Source: Leadbetterella lacunae | GTDB taxonomy: Bacteria > Bacteroidota > Bacteroidia > Cytophagales > Spirosomataceae | NCBI RefSeq assembly: GCF_042649125.1 | Contig: NZ_JBHRYQ010000001.1 | Coordinates: forward strand, 3,472,001 to 3,536,000 | Direction of reading: 5' to 3' | DNA length: 64,000 nucleotides | Shown: piece after piece, positions 31,277-40,918 of the stretch | Layout of the letters: every line of letters starts with the position of its first letter | How positions within the stretch are numbered: the stretch's first letter is position 1 | Translations under genes and position numbers: made by a program | Notes under the pieces: model-generated | Told to the model about the DNA's origin: nothing | The model's input: only the letters and a program-made list of their open reading frames with translations | Database searches by the model: none

Positions 31277-32863
31277 TTAAAATAAATGAAGAGATTCTTT
31301 TTTTACAAATACATTCCTTCTGACCGATTCAAATTTTGTGATTTTCACATAACCCTGGGGAGCATTTTTGTTTTTCAAAAACTCCCTAATGCGTGGAATC
31401 TCTAAATCGAGTGCCGTTAGGTATAGAATGTCATATTTTTTCGTATTTAAAGCTTCTGTCAAGTCTTCTTTATTTCCATCAAAACCATGTAGGGTACAAT
31501 TTCCTTCAAAAAAGTAATATCCAAATATGTCGTTTGATAGCACTTCAATGTGCTTTTTCTTGGAGGCATTTTTTATGTACAAATACGACTCGAGGTTGCT
31601 GCCGGGTGCAATAGTTGGTTTTTGGGTAGCAATTCCACCTATAAAAATCAAAAAGATTGCCCCTTTTATCCAGTTTTCTATTTTGTTGGACTTCAAAACG
31701 ATAGACTGTAGAAGAATAGCGACAACTAAAAAATAGATAGGTAAATCTAAAAGCGTGAAATGGTTTCTGGGATACACTATTATGGCGATTACAAAGCCTG
31801 GCAAAGAAAACATTTCGACGAAGCCCAAATTCGATTTATTAAAATACAATTGGGCTTTTAGTTTGTTGTAAGAGGCCTTTGCGTCTAACTTCACCACAAA
31901 AAAAGCCAATATAAGTAAGAATATATAGCGGGTGTTTAGTCCCAGTATAGAAGCGAAAGGGTTATAGAAGCAAGATTTTACAATTTTAAATACCGTAATC
32001 AGGTAGTTGTATAAATTTATTTTGATGTGTTTAAAAAACAATTGTGGATTTACGGTTGCAAACTCATATAGGCTATTTGATTTACCATAGATTCGATCAA
32101 ACTCCCTTAGTTCGTCTTGAAAGTCATAATCTTCGCCAGTCCAATATTTCCAATTATCAAGAAAATGGTATTTAAACTCAAACACAAATGCCGACTGATT
32201 TTGGGTTCCGCCACCCAAATAAGCTAAAATTCCAAAAATGGCAAGTATTAGAGCAATGGGTTTGATTTTACTGATAGTGCTCAATGATTTGTGCGACAGG
32301 ATTTTGTAACAACAGATTCCAAATGCAAGTAAAAAGAAGTATAAAAATTCGGTTACACTCACATAGTTACAAAGCAACAAACATACGGCTATATAGGCCC
32401 ATTTAATATAACTTTCTGATTTTAATGTAATTATACTTAAAAATATAAAACCAAAAATCAAATTTAGAAGGGTGATTCTAGGAGAAAGGCTTATTTGGAA
32501 ACTAGAAAACAAAAAGCCGATGGCTAAAAAATAACTTAGAACAAACCCTATTTTACAAAAGCGTAAATAATAAAAAAAGGTAATGAAAACGATGCTTGAA
32601 ATAATAAAATAGAAGTTGAAAAGAAGGCTGATGTTGTTTTCGCTGAAATAATAAGTAAGCCGCATTAGGCTGGGGTATAGGAGGTTTTCGAACGATGGAT
32701 TGGGTAGTTTTAAAAATAGGGCGGTTTTCAATAAAACATCGTCTTGCGATGGGGCCAAGTCATAATTTGCATAGGAGTACATAAAGTACACCCCGATTGT
32801 AGCCAAAAGCAATGCCACAGTGAACGGATTCTTATTGGCCTTTAAAAAAGTGAGTTTGATCAT
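31277..32863 (-). CDS. Polytopic membrane protein, GT-C glycosyltransferase-like
   Basis: The 528-residue protein has about 11-12 hydrophobic segments and a hydrophilic C-terminal tail of about 120 residues. The first external loop carries LAPSQDDVLL, and an Asp pair at this place is typical of GT-C fold (GT39/ArnT-like) glycosyltransferases using lipid-linked sugars. Other family motifs are not clear, so the assignment is by topology. It is flanked by repeats and pseudogenes and has no operon partner. Confidence 0.4.
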   Translation of the reverse strand: MIKLTFLKANKNPFTVALLLATIGVYFMYSYANYDLAPSQDDVLLKTALFLKLPNPSFENLLYPSLMRLTYYFSENNISLLFNFYFIISSIVFITFFYYLRFCKIGFVLSYFLAIGFLFSSFQISLSPRITLLNLIFGFIFLSIITLKSESYIKWAYIAVCLLLCNYVSVTEFLYFFLLAFGICCYKILSHKSLSTISKIKPIALILAIFGILAYLGGGTQNQSAFVFEFKYHFLDNWKYWTGEDYDFQDELREFDRIYGKSNSLYEFATVNPQLFFKHIKINLYNYLITVFKIVKSCFYNPFASILGLNTRYIFLLILAFFVVKLDAKASYNKLKAQLYFNKSNLGFVEMFSLPGFVIAIIVYPRNHFTLLDLPIYFLVVAILLQSIVLKSNKIENWIKGAIFLIFIGGIATQKPTIAPGSNLESYLYIKNASKKKHIEVLSNDIFGYYFFEGNCTLHGFDGNKEDLTEALNTKKYDILYLTALDLEIPRIREFLKNKNAPQGYVKITKFESVRRNVFVKKESLHLF

Positions 32864-33523
32864 CTTAGCGTTGGAATGCTCAAAAATACGTAAAACTTTT
32901 GGCTCAGCAAGTTGGCATTCTGATAGTAGTAGGTAAGACGATTTTTCAATTCACTAAGTCTAATATCGAAATCCGAAATAGTAATGTTTTTGTATTATAC
33001 ACAAAGTGGAAAGGAAAGAACAATATGTCTGCTCGACCTGAGCCGAGAGCGGTTGTTATTTTAGTCGCTTGTGAATCTCGTCTCCGCTCGATTTGACAAG
33101 CGTCTCCGCTCGATTTGACAAGATGGGCTTGATTTGGTGATAGGATTTTCGTTTAGCGGGGAAGGTATGATTTTGGTTTGGCTTTGAGTCGTTGTAACTT
33201 GAATCGTTTGTGAATCTCGCCTCCCCCTTTTTATACTGTTTTTCTATATTTCCCTAAATTGCTTTAAATAGTCTTTTAATTTCTATATCGCACTTTCTGC
33301 GGGTAAAAACCGCTTTACATACCTACGAAGGCTTAACCTGCGTAGAACTGGGCCTTTTATCAACACTATAGTATGCGTGAAACAAACGTGAACTTTATTC
33401 CTTAAATAGAAACAACGTAAAAAATATTTTTCAATTCACAAATTAATCTCGAGTGTCTATCACCAACATTTTTTTATTTTTTTGAAATGAAATTTGTAGA
33501 TTTAGTTTACTAAACAAAGCTAT
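32864..33523. other. Intergenic region with repeats
   Basis: These 660 bp hold the right repeat cluster (annotated separately) and the promoter region of the esterase-like gene. I see no gene. Confidence 0.5.
33059..33227 (+). repeat. Dispersed repeat cluster, right (copies D-E)
   Basis: Copy D at 33059-33120 reads TTTAGTCGCTTGTGAATCTC followed by GTCTCCGCTCGATTTGACAA, and repeats the second half once more. Copy E at 33191-33227 has AACTTGAATCGTTTGTGAAT followed by CTCGCCTCCC. They match copies A-C near 27.9 kb in the same orientation. Confidence 0.75.
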
Positions 33524-35224
33524 ATGAGAACTCTTTTATTTTTATCCTTACTATTCATTCATTTTGCTTCATTTGCTCAAGTAAGCGTTGAAGTTAGTTT
33601 TCCTTCAAGTGAGAAAACATTAGACGGGAGGCTTCTGCTATTAATTTCAAACAATAACAAAAGCGAGCCCCGAATGCAGATCAACGAAGGGCATGACACT
33701 CAAATGGTTTTTGGGCTAGATTTGGACAATCACGCAGCCGCAAAATCAATGTTGATAAACAGTACCAATAGTTTAGGCTTCCCTATTCAAAGCCTTGCCG
33801 ATGTACCTTCGGGCGACTATTATGTGCAGGTTTTATTGCATAAATATGAAATCTTTAAAAGGAAAGATGGGCACGTGGTGAAGTTGCCCATGGATAGAGG
33901 TGAAGGGCAGCAATGGAACTTGGCACCGGGCAATATTTATTCAAAGCCGATAAAAATCACGATTAATCAGAAAGTCAAAAGTTTAGTAAAGGTGGTTTTG
34001 AATCAGACGATTCCGCCTATTGAAGAGCCGAAAGACACGAAATACATTAAGCACATAAAAATTCAAAGTAAACTCTTGACGGAGTTTTGGGGAAGGCCAA
34101 TGTATGTGGGGGCACACGTCTTGCTGCCCGAAGGGTTTGATGAACACCCGGATGTTAAATACCCGTTGGCTATTTTTCACGGGCATTTTCCGAGCGATTT
34201 TGATGGCTTCAGAACCACTCCGCCAGATGAAAACCTGCCCGATACCTATAATGAGCGTTTTAAGATAAATGGCTACGCCAAAATAGTACAACAAGAAGCC
34301 TACGATTTCTATAAAATGTGGACGGGACCAACCTTCCCAAGAGTGCTGGCTATCGAAATTCAACATCCGTGCCCATACTATGACGACTCATATGCCGTTA
34401 ATTCGGAGAATATCGGCCCGTATGGCGATGCCCTGACGTATGAGCTAATTCCATACATCGAAAAGCAATTTAGAGGCATAGGCGAAGGCTGGGCGAGGTT
34501 TACCTACGGCGGTTCTACAGGAGGTTGGGAAGCTTTGGCGGTTCAGGTCAAATATCCAGATGAATACAACGGGTGCTTTGCGGCTTGTCCGGACCCGATA
34601 GACTTCAGGGCGTTTACAACTGTAAATATCTACGAAGATAAAAATGCGTATTTCTACGAAAGTGACTACAAGAAAACCTTAAAACCGGCTCATCGCGATT
34701 ATTTGGGACAGATTTCTACAACGGTACAAGACGGGAATCTCCATGAGTTAGTATTGGGCACCAAAACCCGAAGCGGACAGCAGTACGACATTTGGGAGGC
34801 TGTGTATTCGCCAGTGGGCAAAGACGGCTACCCGATGCGAATATGGGATAAAAAAACGGGTGTAATAGATCACAATGTGGCCAAATATTGGAAAGAAAAT
34901 TATGACCTCACGTACATTCTGAAGAGAGACTGGCCAGTAAATGGCCCAAAGTGGCAAGGAAAAATCAGGATTTACTGTGGTGATATGGATAATTATTACC
35001 TAAACAATGCCGTTTATTTGGCAGAGGAAGAGCTCAAAAACTTGACTGGCCCAACCTACGATGGCGAAGTAGACTATGGCGACAGGGCCGAACACTGCTG
35101 GAATGGCGACCATACACAACCAAACTATATTAGCCGGCTACGGTACCACCGCATGTTTATACCCAAGTGGGTAAAAGAAATGAAAGCACCAGCAGAGGCT
35201 GATGTCAGTAGTTGGAAATATTGA
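33524..35224 (+). CDS. Secreted esterase-like alpha/beta-hydrolase
   Basis: The 566-residue protein has a signal peptide (LLFIHFASFAQ). After an N-terminal beta domain (about 20-170), a hydrolase domain shows YPLAIFHGHFP near 222, the serine elbow YGGSTGGWEAL near 330, and a late histidine candidate in EHCWNGDHTQ near 527. This resembles the putative esterase (D-like) group. The substrate is unknown. It is a single gene. Confidence 0.7.
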   Translation: MRTLLFLSLLFIHFASFAQVSVEVSFPSSEKTLDGRLLLLISNNNKSEPRMQINEGHDTQMVFGLDLDNHAAAKSMLINSTNSLGFPIQSLADVPSGDYYVQVLLHKYEIFKRKDGHVVKLPMDRGEGQQWNLAPGNIYSKPIKITINQKVKSLVKVVLNQTIPPIEEPKDTKYIKHIKIQSKLLTEFWGRPMYVGAHVLLPEGFDEHPDVKYPLAIFHGHFPSDFDGFRTTPPDENLPDTYNERFKINGYAKIVQQEAYDFYKMWTGPTFPRVLAIEIQHPCPYYDDSYAVNSENIGPYGDALTYELIPYIEKQFRGIGEGWARFTYGGSTGGWEALAVQVKYPDEYNGCFAACPDPIDFRAFTTVNIYEDKNAYFYESDYKKTLKPAHRDYLGQISTTVQDGNLHELVLGTKTRSGQQYDIWEAVYSPVGKDGYPMRIWDKKTGVIDHNVAKYWKENYDLTYILKRDWPVNGPKWQGKIRIYCGDMDNYYLNNAVYLAEEELKNLTGPTYDGEVDYGDRAEHCWNGDHTQPNYISRLRYHRMFIPKWVKEMKAPAEADVSSWKY

Positions 35225-35401
35225 GGTTTTGGCATTAAGTTTTAGTCAAACGATACTGACTTTTTGTTGATAATTAAATTTTAAGTCACAAGTTGTTTTG
35301 CCTTATATTTGCAAAAAAAATATTCGCCCAATATTCAGCCTGAGTATTGGGCGAAATAATAATAATTTTACATTAAATAAAAGCATGCAACTGCTGCCGA
35401 A

Positions 35402-36538
35402 ATGAAAAAACAAATTCTATTTTTCTTATTTATCTCTGTGAGTCTATTTGCTCAAAAGCCATTTGAAGGAACACTTACTGACAAAAACAACACCGAATAT
35501 AAGGGTCAAATCACATTATTAGGCAATCAGAATGTTTTAGTAATGTCTAAAAACGCCAGCAAGGAGTTTAAGGTTGAAAACATTAAAGTTATAACTTCAC
35601 CTAAGGTCTTTTATAAGGTTATAGAAAAAGAAGACATGTATTATTTAGCTCAAAATATTTTTAATGGGCCACTAAGTTTTTTTAAAATAACCAAAGGAGA
35701 AAACGTAACGTATGTGTTTAAAGAAAAAGAAACTTTTGAGTTCATTGAGCCAGGAGAAGTAAAAGCGTATATTAAAAACAAAATTTTGCCTACAAAAGAC
35801 TTTAGTCTGATTCAGTTAATCAACAGCAAAGTCAACCCAATAAGCGAGAACGAGATTTCTGATTTAGTGAAAAAGTATAATAAGATTTCCTATTCACCTT
35901 CTGAAAATAAGCAGTTCAAAAACAAGCCAGAGTTGTCCATTGGCTTTGATTTGGGACCACAAGTTCAGTTTGTTAAATACGATTACTTAATTACGTATAC
36001 CTTTTATAATAAACCAATTTTATATCTACAAAAAGACCTAAGGCCTCAGTTTGGCTTGGCTTTTCAGGTAAAACCAAATGAAAAAATAGCCGTAGAGATT
36101 GGCGTAAATCATTATTCATACAAGGCGAAGCATGAGCTCGTAATAGTAAACGTAGGATATACCCAAAATGACACCCTAAGTTTTTCAAACAGTTCAATCA
36201 ATGTACCGATAGACTTTAAGTTTAATTTTAAAGCCAAAAAGCTGAATCTGTTTGTTGATTTGGGTCCGCAGATTGCTTTTAATTATAAGTTAAATAGTCA
36301 GATAAACGATTTTTACGGGGATAAAAAAGAACTATTCTTTAATACCAATTCAATCGGCTTTGGGGCTCATTTCGGTTTTGGGGTTACTAAAACCATAAAT
36401 AATAGCCAAGTTTCGCTAAGCAACAGACTAACCCTCAATAAGCTTCGTGATGGCGTCACCAATACTGGAACCTATATATCAAATGGTGTTTTTGTGAACT
36501 ATAGATATATTTTCCAAAAAGGAAAAAGGAGGGTTTAG
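35402..36538 (+). CDS. Outer-membrane beta-barrel protein of unknown function
   Basis: The 378-residue protein has a signal peptide (FISVSLFAQ). Residues 20-120 form a small beta domain (GTLTDKNNTEYKGQI). From about residue 170 alternating hydrophobic strands (ELSIGFDLGPQVQFV, LNLFVDLGPQIAFNY, IGFGAHFGFGV) suggest a porin-like barrel. Such proteins are common in Bacteroidota. No partner gene is evident. Confidence 0.6.
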   Translation: MKKQILFFLFISVSLFAQKPFEGTLTDKNNTEYKGQITLLGNQNVLVMSKNASKEFKVENIKVITSPKVFYKVIEKEDMYYLAQNIFNGPLSFFKITKGENVTYVFKEKETFEFIEPGEVKAYIKNKILPTKDFSLIQLINSKVNPISENEISDLVKKYNKISYSPSENKQFKNKPELSIGFDLGPQVQFVKYDYLITYTFYNKPILYLQKDLRPQFGLAFQVKPNEKIAVEIGVNHYSYKAKHELVIVNVGYTQNDTLSFSNSSINVPIDFKFNFKAKKLNLFVDLGPQIAFNYKLNSQINDFYGDKKELFFNTNSIGFGAHFGFGVTKTINNSQVSLSNRLTLNKLRDGVTNTGTYISNGVFVNYRYIFQKGKRRV

Positions 36539-36557
36539 CAAAATACTCTTTCATTAA

Positions 36558-37208
36558 TTAAAAAACAGAATACTCGATTTTGGCATTCCGTTTTTCAATG
36601 TATGCTTTATCTTTTTCGTCTATTCCGCCAGCCTCATGGGTTTCATTTATAAGCACCTTTCCATTTGGCTTTAATGTAGAACTTGTACTGAAGTTTTCGT
36701 AAAAAGGAGCGTCTGCCGAGGTTTTAATATATGCAAATGGTACGCAGGCTGTCGTTTTGTTATTTTCAATGGTACTAATAAATAACACTTTGCCATCAAA
36801 GTACGGACAAGCCTCATAGCTGCTATAGTTTATCCCCCACACCCTAAGTGTTTTGGCTTCAGACACAGAAATGTCTTTTAATAAAATGCCTGTTATGTCT
36901 TTATACATACCGATATCGAGGCTTGAAATATAGTTTTCATACTTTCCCGCACTTTTTAATGAATCTAACCTTCTAAAGCTATTTAAAAGCTCAAAATATT
37001 CACTTGTATCAGGTAAGAATCCCCAAAGCGAGCTCGCTTCGAGACTTGAAATTTTAGTTAGACTGCTGTCTAAAAAAATAGACTCAAGTGCTATAGAATC
37101 AATTTTCATTTCAGCAACCTGTAAAGTCACATGCGTTTCTTTTTTTGCTTTTGTGCCACAGCCCCAAAGCGTAAATCCCAAAAAAGTCAAAAGTAGGTAT
37201 TTCATCAT
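36558..37208 (-). CDS. Lipoprotein of unknown function
   Basis: I choose the start at 37208 (MMKYLLLTFLGFTLWGCG), because the further-upstream in-frame start would put 13 residues before a clean lipoprotein signal. The 216-residue protein is lipidated at Cys near residue 17. The rest is mixed alpha/beta without a motif I recognise. It is convergent with the beta-barrel gene, 19 bp apart. Confidence 0.6.
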   Translation of the reverse strand: MMKYLLLTFLGFTLWGCGTKAKKETHVTLQVAEMKIDSIALESIFLDSSLTKISSLEASSLWGFLPDTSEYFELLNSFRRLDSLKSAGKYENYISSLDIGMYKDITGILLKDISVSEAKTLRVWGINYSSYEACPYFDGKVLFISTIENNKTTACVPFAYIKTSADAPFYENFSTSSTLKPNGKVLINETHEAGGIDEKDKAYIEKRNAKIEYSVF

Positions 37209-37612
37209 AATGTATTTATTAATAAAGATATAAGGTAGGAAAGCCACATTTTCAAAACTGCCTCTTTTTATTCTTTTGACACTAAGGTCTTCATTGATAT
37301 AAGTATTTAACTTAAAATGTTTAAGTATTGTATTATTTAAAGGTTCTTATTTAAAGTAGATAGTTGTCTATTTTCGTGAAATGAAAAATAGTAGTTTAAA
37401 ATATCTTCAATATTCAATTTAAAAATGAATGAATACTGAAAATGAGTTTATAAAATGGCCAAAGGTGTAGACAAATATGAAAATATTGAAAAAATTAGTT
37501 TCTCTAATGAGTGCGTAAAAATTTAATGTTTTTTGTTTTATTTTTAGAAATATAAATTTTTTAATTTTTTATTAAAACTATAAAAGAACTTTTATGAGAA
37601 TATGTAAAATAA

Positions 37613-37654
37613 TACTCAAAAAAATTTGAGTACTTATACTTAGTTATAATTTCG
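37613..37654 (+). promoter_or_regulatory. Palindromic operator and promoter of the nrt operon
   Basis: TACTCAAA and TTTGAGTA (37613-37620 and 37625-37632) form a perfect 8-bp inverted repeat around AAAA. Its right arm overlaps a TTG (37626-37628) that is 18 bp before TAATTTCG (37647-37654), seven of eight matches to TAnnTTTG. The same half-site recurs before narK, so this is probably a nitrate- or nitrogen-regulator site placed over the -33 element. Confidence 0.5.
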
Positions 37655-37690
37655 AATCATCAATTTGATAATCAAGAGAAACTAAAAAGC

Positions 37691-37837
37691 CAGAAGGCTG
37701 TAATTAGGTAACAAAAGATTAAGAAAAATAGATAAAGGGTGGTGGAGCACCTGGTACTCTTGGATGCATACAAGAGCCGAAAAAAACGGCCGAAGGGGTA
37801 TTGGAGTACCGCCGACGGCCTTGGGGTTTGCCTTCTG
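37691..37837 (+). ncRNA. Structured leader RNA, candidate riboswitch, unidentified
   Basis: An outer stem CAGAAGGC/GCCTTCTG (37691-37698 with 37830-37837) closes a 147-nt domain. Inside are the hairpins GGTG-GAG-CACC (37741-37751), CTCTTG/CAAGAG (37757-37762 with 37771-37776) and GCCG/CGGC with an A7 loop (37776-37790). A competing long pairing, GGTACTC with GAGTACC (37753-37759 with 37804-37810), excludes the second hairpin, a possible switch. It lies about 35 nt after the candidate promoter and 177 nt before the porin start. I could not match it to TPP, FMN, SAM, cobalamin or c-di-AMP aptamers. Confidence 0.5.
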
Positions 37838-38013
37838 TGTTGAAACATATAGGCAGGGTGTAAAGAAAATTAATTATTTTCAAATAACAAACTGCTGACC
37901 TAAAAACGGTTTTTAAAAACCAGTGTTTCTTCTTATTTGTGTATGTGTAAAACTGGTGTTTAGAGGGTTTCTAAAACAGTCATTAAAAGTTTTATTTTAT
38001 TAAGTTTATTCCA

Positions 38014-39564
38014 ATGAGAAAGAAACAATTATTTTCAAAGAAAATCTGGTTATTTATACTTATTTATTTTATAAAAACTGCCGCTTCGGCACAAATGAGC
38101 TTAGTAGGTCAGATTCGCACACGTACCGAAGTTAGAGATGGGCTAGGCAATTTAGCTCCAATCGGTGCCAAAACCGCCGCCTTTACCTCACAGCGTACGC
38201 GTTTGACTTTCGGCTACAAATGGGATCGTGTTATTTTCACAACTTCTGTTCAAGACGTCAGAGTCTGGGGGCAAGACGCCTCTTCGATAAGCAACGCTGA
38301 CGGTAGCAGATTGATGGTGCATGAAGCCAACGCCGAGTTAATCTTGGCCAATTCGGTAGACACAACCATCAAATTTAGGCCTATACAAAACCTTTCACTC
38401 AAAATAGGAAGACAAGAGCTCGTTTATGACGACGTCCGTCTTTTGGGTAACCTCGATTGGTTACAGCAAGCCAGAAGGTTTGACGCCGCCATATTTAAAG
38501 CTCAGCACATGGGCTGGCTGTTAGACTTCGGTGGTGGTTTTAACCAAAACTCAGATGGTTTCGGTGTAAACGGCACCTATTACACAGCAGGAAATGCACC
38601 CACTACGGCACTTTCAAACAAAAACGTAACCTTGGCTATTCCCGCAGGTTTTATTCCTACGGCAGGCAAAAACGGGGCTTTGGTATTGGCTACGCCTTTA
38701 AGTACAAACGGACAAAACCAACAGTTTAAGTCTTTTCAAATGGCCTACTTGACCCGAAAGTTTAAGCAAACCAAATTGTCAGCGTTGTTTTTTAAAGATG
38801 ATTTCTCAAAATACGTATCAGACAGTTTAGGAAATGCCACCCAAGGGTACGTATACGGTCGCAGATACAACCAAGCTGGGGTAAACTCACGCATGACTTA
38901 CGGCTTAATGGCCAACAACCAATTCGGAAACGCCTCTTCGTTTTTCGGGAAAGTTTCTACTCAGGCATGGTTTTATGCACAGTCAGGCAAAGACCGCGAC
39001 GGCCTTAGCATCAAAAACGCGTATCACTATGGAGCGTTCGCTACTATGCAAAAAGGCAAGTGGTCCTTTGGCCCGGGTTACGAAGTATTGACAGGAAACA
39101 ACGGACAAAAAGTGGTAGCAGGCCAAACTTCAAAATTTGACCCGCTTTATGGTACGCCACATAAGCATTGGGGCTACATGGATTATTTCTACGTAGGCAC
39201 AGGTTCTCCAGCAGGAGGATTAAAAGATGCATATCTAAAACTAAAATATGTTAACAAAATATTTACTTTCACAGCTGACGGTCACTACTTCAGCTTAGCC
39301 GCACCAACCATTAATAAACTTGACGGTGCCAGCAAGCTTCTAAACTCAAAATTGGGTAGCGAGATAGACCTTGTAGGTCAAGTTGCCATGAATAAATTTA
39401 CAACCTTAGAGCTAGGCTATTCGATAATGAAAGGCAGCAACTCTTTGGAATATGTAAAGTCTAACACCATGGACAAAACCAAGAAAACAGGCAATTGGGC
39501 CTACCTAATGCTTAATATTCGTCCTGACTTCTTCTATACTAAGCCGGTCGCTATCAAACAATAA
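38014..39564 (+). CDS. Alginate-export-type outer-membrane porin, likely nitrate uptake
   Basis: The 516-residue protein has a signal peptide (FIKTAASAQ) and a beta-barrel of the alginate export/OprE-like type: GQIRTRTEVRDG near 31, QRTRLTFGY near 65, and LSLKIGRQELVYDDVRLLGN near 130. It ends in a barrel-like strand. As the first gene before the NrtA-type binding protein and under the same leader, it probably lets nitrate or nitrite cross the outer membrane (inference from position). Confidence 0.75.
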   Translation: MRKKQLFSKKIWLFILIYFIKTAASAQMSLVGQIRTRTEVRDGLGNLAPIGAKTAAFTSQRTRLTFGYKWDRVIFTTSVQDVRVWGQDASSISNADGSRLMVHEANAELILANSVDTTIKFRPIQNLSLKIGRQELVYDDVRLLGNLDWLQQARRFDAAIFKAQHMGWLLDFGGGFNQNSDGFGVNGTYYTAGNAPTTALSNKNVTLAIPAGFIPTAGKNGALVLATPLSTNGQNQQFKSFQMAYLTRKFKQTKLSALFFKDDFSKYVSDSLGNATQGYVYGRRYNQAGVNSRMTYGLMANNQFGNASSFFGKVSTQAWFYAQSGKDRDGLSIKNAYHYGAFATMQKGKWSFGPGYEVLTGNNGQKVVAGQTSKFDPLYGTPHKHWGYMDYFYVGTGSPAGGLKDAYLKLKYVNKIFTFTADGHYFSLAAPTINKLDGASKLLNSKLGSEIDLVGQVAMNKFTTLELGYSIMKGSNSLEYVKSNTMDKTKKTGNWAYLMLNIRPDFFYTKPVAIKQ

Positions 39565-39651
39565 TTACCAAGTGTTTTCACTCCCAGTGTAGACCTATTT
39601 TTCACTATTGGGGGGTTCTAAAATCAGTATACTTTCTAAAAAAACATTAAA

Positions 39652-40860
39652 ATGAAAAGAGCAATAAAATCTTTATCAGTAGCTATGCTTTTGGCGTTAG
39701 TTACCATAACTTCAGCGTTTTCACCTTCATCTGCTGGGGGTGTAATTAAGCTAGGCTTTATTCCACTAACCGACTGTGCTCCATTGGTGGTAGCCAAAGA
39801 GTTGGGCTTGTTCAAAAAATACGGCGTCAACGTTGAGCTTTCAAAAGAAGCGTCGTGGGCAAACATCCGCGACAAAGTTCTTAATGGTGAGCTTTCGGGT
39901 GCCCACTGTTTATTTTCTATGCCACTTTCGGTGTATACGGGCATCGGAGGCAAAGCGGGTTCTCAAATGAAAATAGCGATGGTACTTTCAAACAACGGAC
40001 AAGCCATCACGCTTTCTAAAGACTTTTGTGGTGAAGTGGGTTTTAAAGAAACCAACAAAGTAGCTGCCGCAGTAGCCGCACTTAAAAAGAGAAAAGAAGT
40101 GACATTTGCCATGACTTTTCCCGGAGGAACGCACGACATTTGGCTTAGAAACTGGCTTGCAGCAGCAGGAGTAAACCAAAAATCTGTAGGTATAATCACC
40201 ATTCCACCACCACAAATGGTAGCCAACATGAAAGTGGATAACATGGAGGGCTTCAGCGTAGGAGAGCCTTGGAATAGTGTAGCGGCTGCCCAAAACGTAG
40301 GTTTTACCGAGATAACCTCTCAAGACATTTGGAAAAATCACCCAGAAAAAGCTTTGGTAGTAAACTCAGAATTTGCGACTACAAACAAAGCAGATCTTAA
40401 AAACGTAATGAAAGCCATTGTAGAAGCGTGTAAATGGTTAGACGCAAGCCCTGCAAATCGTAAAAAAGCGACCACTTGGCTAACTAAACCTTACTACGTA
40501 AACGCTCCAATCGCAGCTATCGAAAGCAGAATTTTGGGTTCTTATGACTTAGGTTGCGACCTAGGTGCTCAAAAATACGGCGAAAACAACATGCGTTTTT
40601 ATAATAACGGCGTGGTAAATACCCCGCTTAAAGCCCATGCAATCTGGTTTTTGGCTCAATACGTAAGATTTGGAATGCTAAAGTCGGCACCAAACTATAA
40701 AGACATCGCCGAAAAACTAATCCTCGATGACCTATGGGCAGAAGTAGCCAAAGAAACTGGGGTGCCTGTTCAGGCAGACATGAAAGGTTTTAAAACCAAC
40801 TTAGACGTTGCTTTTGACCCAAATAACCCTGCAGCATATTTGAGTACGACAAAAAAATAA
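39652..40860 (+). CDS. nrtA: NrtA-type nitrate-binding ABC transporter protein
   Basis: The 402-residue protein belongs to the CmpA/NrtA substrate-binding family: LGFIPLTDCAPLVVAKELGLF near residue 31, HCLFSMPLSVYTG near 87, TFPGGTHDIWLRNWLAAAG near 157, and VGEPWNSVAA near 203. A signal peptide (residues 1-27) exports it; there is no lipobox cysteine. It should capture nitrate (or nitrite/cyanate) in the periplasm for the NrtB/NrtC pair directly downstream. A NarK transporter nearby supports nitrate. Confidence 0.88.
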   Translation: MKRAIKSLSVAMLLALVTITSAFSPSSAGGVIKLGFIPLTDCAPLVVAKELGLFKKYGVNVELSKEASWANIRDKVLNGELSGAHCLFSMPLSVYTGIGGKAGSQMKIAMVLSNNGQAITLSKDFCGEVGFKETNKVAAAVAALKKRKEVTFAMTFPGGTHDIWLRNWLAAAGVNQKSVGIITIPPPQMVANMKVDNMEGFSVGEPWNSVAAAQNVGFTEITSQDIWKNHPEKALVVNSEFATTNKADLKNVMKAIVEACKWLDASPANRKKATTWLTKPYYVNAPIAAIESRILGSYDLGCDLGAQKYGENNMRFYNNGVVNTPLKAHAIWFLAQYVRFGMLKSAPNYKDIAEKLILDDLWAEVAKETGVPVQADMKGFKTNLDVAFDPNNPAAYLSTTKK

Positions 40861-40918
40861 TTCTTTAGGGAGGGAGGCCAATCCTTCTTCCCGTTTTTCA
40901 CCATTAAGTCTGGTAATC

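Larger units (their letters stand above)
37248..38013. other. Long leader region of the nitrate uptake operon
   Basis: These 766 bp contain a palindromic operator-like site, a candidate promoter and a structured RNA (annotated separately), then a hairpin-rich stretch (GGTTTTTAAAAACC at about 37908) before the porin start. I see no protein gene. Confidence 0.6.

Noticed and set aside
37665..37675. FNR/CRP-like site TTGAT-A-ATCAA
   Set aside because: The spacer is one base, not the four expected for FNR boxes, and it lies downstream of the candidate promoter.
37691..37837. Known riboswitch class for the nrt leader (SAM-I, c-di-AMP, TPP, cobalamin)
   Set aside because: GGTGGAG resembles SAM-I or c-di-AMP elements for a few bases only; the other conserved blocks of those classes are absent.
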